Notes: generated from the sequence alone by a model not told the origin. A stretch of 48,230 nucleotides of DNA from Poseidonibacter ostreae (GCF_009208075.1 NZ_WFKJ01000022.1:1-48230); one strand, 5' to 3'; counted from the stretch's first letter, positions 1 through 6,674 are shown. Translations and numbers: made by a program.

Positions 1-73
1 AACTTAAATGACAATAAAACAAATCTTTATACATTATATTATATACTTCGCTTACTAATTTAAAGGAATTTAT

Positions 74-568
74 TTGAACGTAGATATTACAAAAATAGCT
101 AATGTGATTTTATACATGTTACATAAAAAAGTTGACCACCTAAATGATAAGAAAGTATCAATTATGCTTTTTCTAATGGAGTATAATCATCTTAAGTTTT
201 GTGAGAAAAAGATATTTAATGAAGAGTATATTAAAAGCTCAAGAAACCCAGAACCAGTACTTTTAAGTGAACTTTTTGATGTGATTGCTAATAATGAAGA
301 TTTAGAAGAAGAGGATGAAAGACTTTATTTTATTCAAGAACTTTTAGATTATTTAGATATTGAAGTTATTGAAAGAAAAAAATTCGCTGAGTTAAAGTTT
401 ATTAAAATGGAAGAAGATTTTGATGAATCACTTTTTACAGAAGATGAAATGAAAACAATTCATAAAGTTGTAAGTGAGCATAAAAGTACAAGCCCTAGAA
501 ATATTGCAAATGCATGTTTTCAAATTGATGATTTAAGAAAAATACCAAATGGACAAGTTATTATTTAA
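74..568 (+). CDS. SocA/Panacea-like (DUF4065-type) protein
   Basis: A 164-residue soluble acidic protein. The N-terminal part (KIANVILYML, then KVSIMLFLMEYNHL and a region around NPEPVLLSELF) has the helical layout of the Panacea/SocA (DUF4065) family. That family includes antitoxin-like and proteolytic-adaptor proteins, often near toxins or phage genes. No toxin gene is adjacent here, so this is probably a chromosomal housekeeping homologue. The start is TTG at 74, preceded by a good AAAGGA Shine-Dalgarno at 62-67; no ATG fits better. The stop abuts the convergent protease gene with no spacer. Family assignment is from pattern recognition only, and the biological role is unknown. Confidence 0.6.
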   Translation: MNVDITKIANVILYMLHKKVDHLNDKKVSIMLFLMEYNHLKFCEKKIFNEEYIKSSRNPEPVLLSELFDVIANNEDLEEEDERLYFIQELLDYLDIEVIERKKFAELKFIKMEEDFDESLFTEDEMKTIHKVVSEHKSTSPRNIANACFQIDDLRKIPNGQVII

Positions 569-1507
569 TTAAAAGTTTTTCTTAAAATTTAAAATATCAC
601 TTTGTGTTAAAGATAGTTGATTTATCTGATTTTTTTGTAATATCGGATTCATTAACGCATCTTTATCATCTATATGTGGGATTCCAACTAAATGCGCAAT
701 CTCATGTGCAATTATAGCTTTTAATTCGTTTCTACTCTCAAAACCATAGATTTCTATCTTATTCATTATATTTTTAACACTTTTTTCTTTTACTCTTTTT
801 CCATCTTTATAAAAAATTTTTGAAGTAACTTCTTTTATACCAAATGCATTGCCTTTTACTTTTTTAAAACTTCTATTCATTCTTTCAACTTCATTATTTA
901 ATCTATTAAAGTCTCTAATTAAAGAATTTTGCAAATTTACTTTTTGGTTGTATAAATTTACTTTTGATTGTATTTTTCTTTGATTTCTTTTAAAAGTATT
1001 TGTATAGGATTTGACCTTTGTTTGTTGTTCTTTTATATAAGCTTTGATTTTTGTATACTCTTGTTTTGAGAAGTTTTTTTGTTTATTAACCTCTTTTACA
1101 TAATCATTTAAAGTTTTAATTTTTTTATTTAATATAAGATGTTCTTCTTCTATAAACTCTTTTTGCTTATTAATATATTCTAATCTTTTAAGTAAAGAGT
1201 TTTGAATCTTTTCTATTTTTGCTTTTTTTAACTTTAGTCTTTGGATTTTTCTATCTATTCTTTTTTCAAGTTTAGAACTTGGAACATAAAGGATATCAAT
1301 AACTTTTCCATCATTTGAATAATCAAAAATATTCATATTAAGCTGTGATTCAAAAGTATGTTCTATTTCATCTAAGATATTACGAACTTCTTGATAATTT
1401 ATTTTATCTTTATAATAGTTATCTATTTTGCCAATTTTTATTTTTTCAAAAGAGGCATTACAAAAAGTTGATAAAAGTAGGATTGGTAATATTATTTTTG
1501 TAAACAT
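569..1507 (-). CDS. Secreted matrixin-type zinc metalloprotease with coiled-coil body
   Basis: A 312-residue protein. Residues 1-18 form a signal peptide (hydrophobic IILPILLLS, probable cleavage after CNA). Residues about 80-220 are Lys/Glu/Gln-rich and strongly coiled-coil. The C-terminus has a complete zinc motif HEIAHLVGIPH (268-278, HExxHxxGxxH) followed by a Met-turn (ALMNP, Met about 286), the signature of the metzincin/matrixin (M10) superfamily. It is likely a periplasmic or exported protease; the substrate is unknown. Most bacterial matrixins carry the catalytic unit with a propeptide or adhesion domains, so a long coiled coil ahead of a short catalytic tail is unusual. It ends end-to-end with the upstream convergent gene. 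Confidence 0.75.
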   Translation of the reverse strand: MFTKIILPILLLSTFCNASFEKIKIGKIDNYYKDKINYQEVRNILDEIEHTFESQLNMNIFDYSNDGKVIDILYVPSSKLEKRIDRKIQRLKLKKAKIEKIQNSLLKRLEYINKQKEFIEEEHLILNKKIKTLNDYVKEVNKQKNFSKQEYTKIKAYIKEQQTKVKSYTNTFKRNQRKIQSKVNLYNQKVNLQNSLIRDFNRLNNEVERMNRSFKKVKGNAFGIKEVTSKIFYKDGKRVKEKSVKNIMNKIEIYGFESRNELKAIIAHEIAHLVGIPHIDDKDALMNPILQKNQINQLSLTQSDILNFKKNF

Positions 1508-1582
1508 ACTTTATTCTAATAAAATATATATTTATCATAGCTTATTTAGATATAGTATTAAGCAAAAAATAGAAGGAACAAT

Positions 1583-2002
1583 ATGTCAATAAAAGAGAAG
1601 CAAAATATTACATTAAATTATGAATTAAAACTAAATGATGAAATAATTGATACAAACATGGATAAAGAGTCTATATCTTTTGTATATGGTTCAGGACAAA
1701 TAATAAGTGGTTTAGAATTAGGAATAAAAGATATGAATGAAGGTGAAACTAAAATCATAAAAGTAAGTCCTAAAGACGCTTATGGAGAATATGATGAAAA
1801 ACTCTCTGAAACTCTTGATATTTCTGAGTTTGAAGGAATTGATTTACAAATTGGAATGGTTTTAGAAGCTGAAAATGATAGAAAAGAACCTATTAGAGCA
1901 ACTGTAACAGATGTAACAAAAGAACATGTTACAGTAGATTACAATCACCCATTAGCAGGTTGTGAATTAGAATTTAAAGTTATTATAAAATCAATTATCT
2001 AA
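1583..2002 (+). CDS. slyD: FKBP-type peptidyl-prolyl isomerase, SlyD-like
   Basis: A 139-residue cytoplasmic FKBP-fold prolyl cis-trans isomerase and chaperone. The FKBP core is split by an insert-in-flap region (about residues 68-118). The motifs YGSGQIISGLELGI and VTVDYNHPLAGCELEF are typical of SlyD. The His/Cys-rich metal-binding tail of enterobacterial SlyD is absent, as is common outside that group, so a role in nickel delivery is less certain. A clear AGAAGGA Shine-Dalgarno precedes the ATG. The 3' end overlaps by 12 bp the convergent UGA-containing thioredoxin-like gene. Confidence 0.9.
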   Translation: MSIKEKQNITLNYELKLNDEIIDTNMDKESISFVYGSGQIISGLELGIKDMNEGETKIIKVSPKDAYGEYDEKLSETLDISEFEGIDLQIGMVLEAENDRKEPIRATVTDVTKEHVTVDYNHPLAGCELEFKVIIKSII

Positions 2003-2368
2003 CAAGTAAGTTTTAACACTTTGCTTTATTAAAGCAGGTGTTTTAACACCAAGTTCTCTTTCTTGAATTTCATCATCTTTAAAATATATTAAAGTGGGAA
2101 TTACCCTGACACTAAACTCTTTTGCTAAACTTTTTTGTTTATCGATATCAACTTTATAAATCACTACATCATCTTGCTTGTTTTTATTATAGATTGTTAA
2201 GCTTTCACCTAAAGCCTTACAAGCTCCTCAAGTTTGCGAATAAAAGTCTAAGATTACCTTTTTACCAATTGTTTTCTCTTCAAAATTTTCTTGAGTTAAA
2301 TCTTCAAAGGCAAAAAGTATACTATTCAAAAAAAATAAAGAGACTAAAACTAGTAGTTTAATTTTCAT
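1991..2368 (-). CDS. Thioredoxin-like selenoprotein (UGA = Sec47), periplasmic
   Basis: Reading through one UGA at 2228-2230 gives a 125-residue protein with a signal peptide (residues 1-20, hydrophobic, ending ILFA) and a thioredoxin fold: KKVILDFYSQT, the active site U-G-A-C (47-50), the VDID strand, and cis-Pro in VRVIPTLIYF. The UGA sits exactly at the first, nucleophilic Cys of CxxC. The frame is otherwise intact to a final UGA at 1991-1993. An AAAGGA Shine-Dalgarno lies 5 nt before the ATG at 2366-2368. A SECIS-like hairpin lies just 3' of the UGA. Sec insertion would need SelA, SelB, SelC and SelD from elsewhere in the genome. The likely role is a periplasmic thiol or peroxide redox carrier. 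The alternative is a pseudogene with a single nonsense codon. I infer a real selenoprotein. Confidence 0.8.
2198..2219 (-). promoter_or_regulatory. Bacterial SECIS-like hairpin
   Basis: In the mRNA sense, TAAG, a bulged G and CTTT pair with AAAG and CTTA around the loop AGGTG. The stem starts 9 nt after the UGA and the loop AGGU occupies nt 18-21 after it. From memory, the E. coli fdhF SECIS has an AGGUCU loop beginning at the same distance, also above a bulged stem. SelB recognises the GU in this loop. The stem is AU-rich, as expected for this genome. Confidence 0.7.
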
Positions 2369-2426
2369 ATGAGTCCTTTTATATTATGATTAATAATTAT
2401 AACAATTTTTCACTAAAGGATTAAAT

Positions 2427-3236
2427 ATGAAACCTTTACCTCTTTTTTTACTATTCTTTTTATCACTAAATTTTTTTGCAAAAGAAATACATATTGCTAG
2501 ATTTGAGTATAAAAATGAAATATATTATGGTCAAATAAACAATGACTATATCCAAGCATTAGATTCAAATATCTATAAAAGTTTAAAACCAGTTGGCGAG
2601 AAAATCCCAATTAACAAAGTTAAGTTTTTACTACCTACTAAAGCTCAAAATGTATTTGCAGTTGGAATGAACTTTGCAAGTCATCTCTCATCTGCTTCAA
2701 ATATGCCACCGCCTTTGTTTTTTAAATCACCCTCTTCTTTAATTTTAAGTGAAGAAACTATTGTCTTACCAAAAGATTCAACAAATGTACATTTTGAGGG
2801 AGAATTAGTTTTAGTAATTGGTAAAAAAGCAAAAAATGTTTCTATTAAAGATGCAAAAGATTATATTTTTGGTGTGACAGTTGGAAATGATTTAACTGAA
2901 AGAAATTGGCAAGGAAGTGATTTACAATGGATGAGAGCAAAAGCATCAGATGGCTTTGGACCAATTGGCTCAACAATAGCTCTTGGAGTTGATTATAATA
3001 ATCTATTATTAACAACAAAACTCAATGGTAAGATTGTACAACAAGAAAATACAAAATATATGATTCATAAACCCTCAAAAGTTGTAAGTTATTTAAGTCA
3101 GTACTTTACACTAATGCCTGGAGATTTAATATATATGGGAACACCAGGAAGAACACAAAGTTTATCAAATAAAGATATAGTATCTGTAGAGATTGAGAAA
3201 GTTGGAAAAGTTACTAATAGAATATCTACAAAATAA
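2427..3236 (+). CDS. Exported fumarylacetoacetate hydrolase (FAH) family protein
   Basis: A 269-residue FAH-fold enzyme. The core is typical: AVGMNFASH, the metal-binding FEGELVLVIG (acidic ligands), VGNDLTERNWQ, and the C-terminal MPGDLIYMGTPGR. The family hydrolyses, decarboxylates or isomerises 2-oxo acids using Mg2+ or Mn2+. Residues 1-18 (KPLPLFLLFFLSLNFFAKE) form a convincing signal peptide placed before the point where cytosolic homologues begin (IARFEYKNEIYYG). The protein is therefore probably periplasmic, which is unusual for this family. It is divergent from the thioredoxin-like selenoprotein gene, 58 bp away. The substrate is unknown. Confidence 0.8.
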   Translation: MKPLPLFLLFFLSLNFFAKEIHIARFEYKNEIYYGQINNDYIQALDSNIYKSLKPVGEKIPINKVKFLLPTKAQNVFAVGMNFASHLSSASNMPPPLFFKSPSSLILSEETIVLPKDSTNVHFEGELVLVIGKKAKNVSIKDAKDYIFGVTVGNDLTERNWQGSDLQWMRAKASDGFGPIGSTIALGVDYNNLLLTTKLNGKIVQQENTKYMIHKPSKVVSYLSQYFTLMPGDLIYMGTPGRTQSLSNKDIVSVEIEKVGKVTNRISTK

Positions 3237-3295
3237 GAACCTATTTTTAAGTATCATATAGTAAAATACACAAAATTTAAATAGGTATTAAAAAT

Positions 3296-4156
3296 ATGAA
3301 TAAACAGACTATTGCATATCAAGGTGTAGGTGGGGCTTACTCTCATCTTTCTTGTAAAAATGTATTTCCACAAGCCCAAACAATCGCTTGTCAATCGTTT
3401 AAAGAAGCTATGTATTTAGTTGAAACTGGCGTTGCTAATTTTGCTATGATTCCAGTTGAAAACTCAACAGCAGGAAGAGTTGAAGAGATTTATAGATTAA
3501 TTCCTAAAATGGAATTAACTATTATTGATGAGCATTTTGAACCTATTAAACACTGTTTACTAGGTCTTAAAGATTCAACTCTTAGAGATATAAAATATGT
3601 GTCATCTCATCCTCAAGCACTTGCTCAATGTCTTGGGAATATCACAAAAATGAATATACAAGCAATCGCAAAGTTTGATACAGCAGGTGCTGCACAAGAA
3701 CTAACTCATATGAAAGATAAAGCACATGCAGCAATTGCTTCAAGTTTATCAGCAGAACTTTATAATTTAAATATTTTAGATGATAACTTTGGGGATCATC
3801 ATGGAAATACTACAAGGTTCTTAATACTTGGTAAAAATAATGAAATACCTGAATATATTGAAAATGAAAAATATATTACATCTTTAGTTTTTGAAGTAAG
3901 AGATATTCCATCTGCTTTATATAAAGCATTAGGTGGTTTTGCTACAAATGGAGTAAATCTTATTAAACTTGAAAGTTACTCTATTCCAGGTACTATGAAT
4001 GCTAGTCAATTTCATATAGATATTGATGGACATATAAGTGAAAAAAGAATGCAATTTGCAATTGAAGAGTTAAAGTTTTTTGCAAAAGATATGAAGCAAT
4101 TAGGTATATATAAAAGAGATTCTTATAGAGATATAATGGAAACTTTTAAAAATTAA
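3296..4156 (+). CDS. pheA: Prephenate dehydratase (monofunctional, with ACT domain)
   Basis: A 286-residue enzyme converting prephenate to phenylpyruvate in phenylalanine synthesis. The dehydratase domain covers residues about 5-178, with IPVENSTAGRV and the catalytic TRF motif (173-175, in GNTTRF). The C-terminal ACT regulatory domain (about 195-275) carries the phenylalanine-binding ESY (226-228). No N-terminal chorismate mutase domain is present: the protein begins directly with AYQGVGGAYSH. This contrasts with the fused P-protein of many proteobacteria, so chorismate mutase must come from another gene. The Rof-like gene follows 18 bp downstream and is probably cotranscribed. Confidence 0.93.
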   Translation: MNKQTIAYQGVGGAYSHLSCKNVFPQAQTIACQSFKEAMYLVETGVANFAMIPVENSTAGRVEEIYRLIPKMELTIIDEHFEPIKHCLLGLKDSTLRDIKYVSSHPQALAQCLGNITKMNIQAIAKFDTAGAAQELTHMKDKAHAAIASSLSAELYNLNILDDNFGDHHGNTTRFLILGKNNEIPEYIENEKYITSLVFEVRDIPSALYKALGGFATNGVNLIKLESYSIPGTMNASQFHIDIDGHISEKRMQFAIEELKFFAKDMKQLGIYKRDSYRDIMETFKN

Positions 4157-4174
4157 ATATTAGGAAAGAAGTAA

Positions 4175-4408
4175 ATGTACAATCCAATCTCATGTGAATT
4201 TTTTGATCAATTAAATGTTGCAATGCAAAGAAAAATCCCTTCAACTATTGTCTATTTAAAAGATGAAGAACAAAAAGAAACTTTAAAAGGAATTGTAAAA
4301 ACTATGGAAGTAATAGATGGTATAGAGTTCATGGTTTTAGATTCCAATGTGAAAATAAGATTAGATACAGTTCTTACTTTCAATGGAAAAAGACATAAAG
4401 AAGAATAA
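4175..4408 (+). CDS. Rof/YaeO-like Rho-binding protein
   Basis: A 77-residue protein. The opening YNPISCEFFDQLNVAMQRK, the central GIVKTMEVIDGIEFMVL and the closing KIRLDTVLTFNGK match the layout of the ROF family (a PI-C-x-x-x-D-L start, a small Sm-like beta barrel and a final R-L-D-x-I/V-x-x-F). Rof proteins bind Rho and inhibit termination. The gene is preceded by AGGAAAGAAG and lies directly after pheA, probably in the same transcript. Assignment is by motif pattern and is moderately secure. Confidence 0.55.
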   Translation: MYNPISCEFFDQLNVAMQRKIPSTIVYLKDEEQKETLKGIVKTMEVIDGIEFMVLDSNVKIRLDTVLTFNGKRHKEE

Positions 4409-4438
4409 AAGACTATTTAAAACTAGTCTCTTATTCTT
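4401..4438. terminator. Bidirectional terminator between pheA-rof and NYN gene
   Basis: An AAGAATAA arm and an AGACTA arm pair with TAGTCT and TTATTCTT, with one mismatch and an 8-nt loop. It spans the stop codons of both convergent genes and is AT-rich with short T runs on both sides. Confidence 0.6.
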
Positions 4439-5148
4439 ATATAAATATGAACATTATCTGAATCATCATTAAATTTTCTTTCATCAATTAAAATATAGTT
4501 TAAATCTCTAATTAATTTTCCTAACTTATCATAACCATAATTTCTAGGGTCGAAAGAAGGATGCTTTTTATTTATATATGCTCCTAAATTTGAAAGTCTT
4601 GCCCATCCATCATCTTTAGATACTGCATTTATTGCTGAAATAATAATAGGCCTTAATTCAGTATTATTAGCCTCTTCAACTTCTACAGTATCAGTATCAG
4701 TATCTTTTTTCTCTCGTAAAATCTCGGTAAATACAAACTTATCACAAGCAGCGATAAAAGCTTCAGGAGTCTTTTTTTCACCAAAACCATATACTATCAA
4801 ACCTGATTCACGAATTCTTGTAGCAAGTCTTGTAAAGTCACTATCAGAGGAAATTAGACAAAAGCCATCTAAAGAGTTTTCATGTAAAATATCCATTGCA
4901 TCAATAATTAATGAAGCATCTGTTGCGTTTTTACCTTGTGTATAAGAGAATTGTTGAATAGGTTGAATAGCATGCGAATTTAAATGCTCTTTCCACTGCT
5001 TTAGATTTGGAGTTGTCCAATCACCATAAGCTCTTTTTATACTTGCAACTCCAAACTTTGCTACTTCTGCAAGTAGTTCTGCAACTACAGAAGCTTGAGC
5101 ATTATCTGCATCAATTAGTACAGCTAGTTTCATTGTTTTATCTCGCAT
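4423..5148 (-). CDS. NYN-domain ribonuclease-like protein with C-terminal LOTUS/OST-HTH
   Basis: A 241-residue protein. Residues 1-150 form a NYN/PIN-like (DUF88, LabA-type) domain with the conserved acidic residues in VLIDADNAQ, a Gly/Asn/Lys segment in SYTQGKNATDASLIIDAMD and SSDSDFTRLATRIRE. These match the metal-binding site of NYN nucleases. Residues about 165-241 (IISAINAV, ARLSNLGAYI, YGYDKLGKLI) have the pattern of the OST-HTH/LOTUS winged-helix RNA-binding domain. The protein is probably an RNA-processing or decay factor. An AAGGAT Shine-Dalgarno supports the ATG at 5148. A short Thr-Asp repeat region links the domains. Confidence 0.82.
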   Translation of the reverse strand: MRDKTMKLAVLIDADNAQASVVAELLAEVAKFGVASIKRAYGDWTTPNLKQWKEHLNSHAIQPIQQFSYTQGKNATDASLIIDAMDILHENSLDGFCLISSDSDFTRLATRIRESGLIVYGFGEKKTPEAFIAACDKFVFTEILREKKDTDTDTVEVEEANNTELRPIIISAINAVSKDDGWARLSNLGAYINKKHPSFDPRNYGYDKLGKLIRDLNYILIDERKFNDDSDNVHIYIRIRD

Positions 5149-5215
5149 TATTATCCTTATATTCTATACATATTACGACATCTTATCTAGATAAATGTTA
5201 GTTTATACTTCAAAT

Positions 5216-5454
5216 TTACCATTTAGGATGAAATTCAACTCTTGTACCATCATCAGTTGTATACTCTTCCAAAGAGTTTTCTTTTGCCTGAATTACAATA
5301 TATATAATTGTCTCATCAGAAGAATTACGTATACCTCTTATACCTTCAGGCCCAACTATTATTACACTACCCTCTTTTATATCAATAACTTTTCCATCTA
5401 CTTGAAAAAACCAAACCCTTTTAATATAATATATGTCTCTTCATTTTTTATTCC
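5216..5454 (-). pseudogene. Cupin-domain remnant, N-terminally deleted and frameshifted
   Basis: On the minus strand a cupin C-terminal half is readable: NEETYIILKGFG in one frame, then FFQVDGKVIDIKEGS and on to HPKW in another. The frames join if one T is added to the T6 run (A at 5405-5410 on the plus strand). No start codon exists, and the HxH half of the metal site is missing. The remnant begins in effect at the stop codon of the CGNR gene, so a deletion has probably joined the two. It looks non-functional unless the T run is a sequencing error, and even then the N-terminus is absent. Confidence 0.7.
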
Positions 5455-6026
5455 TTAACTTTTTTTCGTTTACTAAAGCTATTGACTTTTGACCTATTTC
5501 CACAAATATCCATACTACACCATCGTCTAGAGTGATTTTTCGAAGTATCTATAAAATATAAACTGCACTTATGATTATCACATTTTTTTAGATATTTAAA
5601 CTTTTCTGAGCTCAAAAGTTTTATAAACTCAATTGCTAAGATCGATAATAATCTATTATGATTTGATGTATTACTAATATATTCTAATACATAAATATCA
5701 TCTTTTATTAGTATTTGAGGGTGTACTGAACTTTTTAATAAAATATTATTACTAACTTTAATCAAATTATCTAAAGAAGAGTTATGCTCAAGATAGTTTT
5801 TAAAACTATCTCTTATTAATTTTCTATAATTCAATATCTCTTCAAAATACTTTTTCTTTTTATCAATACTTAATTCATCAAATTTCTTTACTAATCCTAC
5901 TTTTAAAAACCACTCTTGGACATCAGAATAATTTATTAATAACTCAATAACTTCACTATGTGGAGTATATATAGTATTTATAAAATCTGTTATGTGATTA
6001 GAACCAATAAATAGAAAAGATTTTAT
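5448..6026 (-). CDS. ABATE/CGNR zinc-finger regulator, apparent ATA start
   Basis: The frame from 6026 encodes 192 residues. The N-terminal ABATE-like region contains FINTIYTPHSEVIELL and DVQEWFLKVG. The C-terminal CGNR zinc finger has CDNHKC (about 149-154), WCSMDICGNR (Cys170, Cys175) and a basic tail. The family is thought to be transcriptional regulators, often of oxidation or stress genes. A good AAAAGGA Shine-Dalgarno lies at the proper distance from codon ATA at 6024-6026, where ATG is expected. The first conventional start (TTG, 5834) would delete 64 residues of the conserved domain. Either ATA is used or the start codon is mutated. A cupin remnant follows directly, which suggests operon decay. 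Confidence 0.7.
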   Translation of the reverse strand: MKSFLFIGSNHITDFINTIYTPHSEVIELLINYSDVQEWFLKVGLVKKFDELSIDKKKKYFEEILNYRKLIRDSFKNYLEHNSSLDNLIKVSNNILLKSSVHPQILIKDDIYVLEYISNTSNHNRLLSILAIEFIKLLSSEKFKYLKKCDNHKCSLYFIDTSKNHSRRWCSMDICGNRSKVNSFSKRKKVKE

Positions 6027-6080
6027 GACTATTCCTTTTTATTTTTATAATAGCATGAAATAAATTAATATATAATTTTA

Positions 6081-6112
6081 ACTAACCTTCTAAAATTACT
6101 TGACAGGTTAGT
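6081..6112. promoter_or_regulatory. Inverted-repeat operator candidate, VOC/CGNR divergent region
   Basis: ACTAACCT (6081-6088) and AGGTTAGT (6105-6112) form a perfect 8-bp inverted repeat with 16 bp between the arms. The half-site centres are 24 bp apart, a little over two helical turns. It lies between the divergent CGNR regulator and VOC genes, with the right arm overlapping the -35 region of the VOC promoter. This suits repressor or regulator binding, possibly by the CGNR protein. The regulator identity is inference. Confidence 0.5.
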
Positions 6113-6128
6113 AAAAAAGTGATAAGAT
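6100..6128 (+). promoter_or_regulatory. Sigma70-type promoter for VOC gene
   Basis: TTGACA at 6100-6105, a 17-bp spacer and TAAGAT at 6123-6128 form a near-consensus promoter. It is unusually complete for a Campylobacterota gene, where the -35 box is normally absent. The transcript would start about 40 nt before the ATG at 6175. Confidence 0.5.
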
Positions 6129-6174
6129 TTATATTAACTATCTAAACTTATTTAAATGGTTAACAAGGATATAA

Positions 6175-6612
6175 ATGAAAATAGGACATATAGGAATTAA
6201 TGTAAATAATATGGAGGAATCAAAAGAGTTTTATTTGAAACTTTTTGGATTTGACATTCTTTTTGAGGAGATATTAGAAGATAAAAAATACATTTTTTTA
6301 GGAAAAGATAAAGAAATCATCGTAACTTTATGGGAACAATCAGATAAAAAATTTTCAACTTCTACAGCAGGACTTCATCATTTAGCATTTATAGTAAATT
6401 GTGTAGATGAATTAAAAGCCTTTGAAAAAAAATTAGAAGAATATAAAATTACAAAAATTTATAATGGAATAGTAACACATTGTGAGGGCTCTTCCTCTGG
6501 TGGTGTATTTTTTCTAGATCCAAATGGTATAAGATTAGAAGTTTGCATTGCAGAAGGGATTAATGAAAAAAATCAAAGTAATCATAAACATTCATCTTGT
6601 GGATTTTTTTAA
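6175..6612 (+). CDS. VOC (glyoxalase/bleomycin-resistance fold) family protein
   Basis: A 145-residue protein. The vicinal-oxygen-chelate fold is shown by IGHIGINVNNMEESKEFY (metal His), then AGLHHLAFIVN and FFLDPNGIRLEVCI (metal Glu). These are the usual His/Glu ligands of two beta-alpha-beta-beta-beta repeats. Members act as glyoxalases, dioxygenases, epimerases or antibiotic-binding proteins; the substrate is not predictable here. The short tail rich in His, Ser and Cys (HKHSSCGFF) is notable. The start is supported by AAGGAT upstream. The gene is divergent from the CGNR regulator and probably controlled through the inverted repeat at 6081-6112. Confidence 0.85.
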   Translation: MKIGHIGINVNNMEESKEFYLKLFGFDILFEEILEDKKYIFLGKDKEIIVTLWEQSDKKFSTSTAGLHHLAFIVNCVDELKAFEKKLEEYKITKIYNGIVTHCEGSSSGGVFFLDPNGIRLEVCIAEGINEKNQSNHKHSSCGFF

Positions 6613-6614
6613 AG

Positions 6615-6659
6615 CTTGCTATTATAAAAAATTAAAGTGATTTTTAGAAGAATAGCAAG
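6615..6659. terminator. Hairpin between convergent VOC and EthD genes
   Basis: CTTGCTATT and AATAGCAAG are perfect 9-bp arms, with an inner AAAAAT/ATTTTT pairing extending the stem. It lies between two converging stop codons and is a probable terminator in both directions, though T tracts are short. Confidence 0.5.
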
Positions 6660-6674
6660 ACTTTTATAAAGAGA

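Noticed and set aside
2122-2361. 79-codon plus-strand frame opposite the thioredoxin-like gene
   Set aside because: It is a shadow of the selenoprotein gene: no Shine-Dalgarno, low-complexity Leu/Tyr-rich product and no family resemblance.
5195-5458. 87-codon plus-strand frame across the cupin remnant
   Set aside because: The minus strand encodes recognisable cupin sequence; the plus frame is a shadow.
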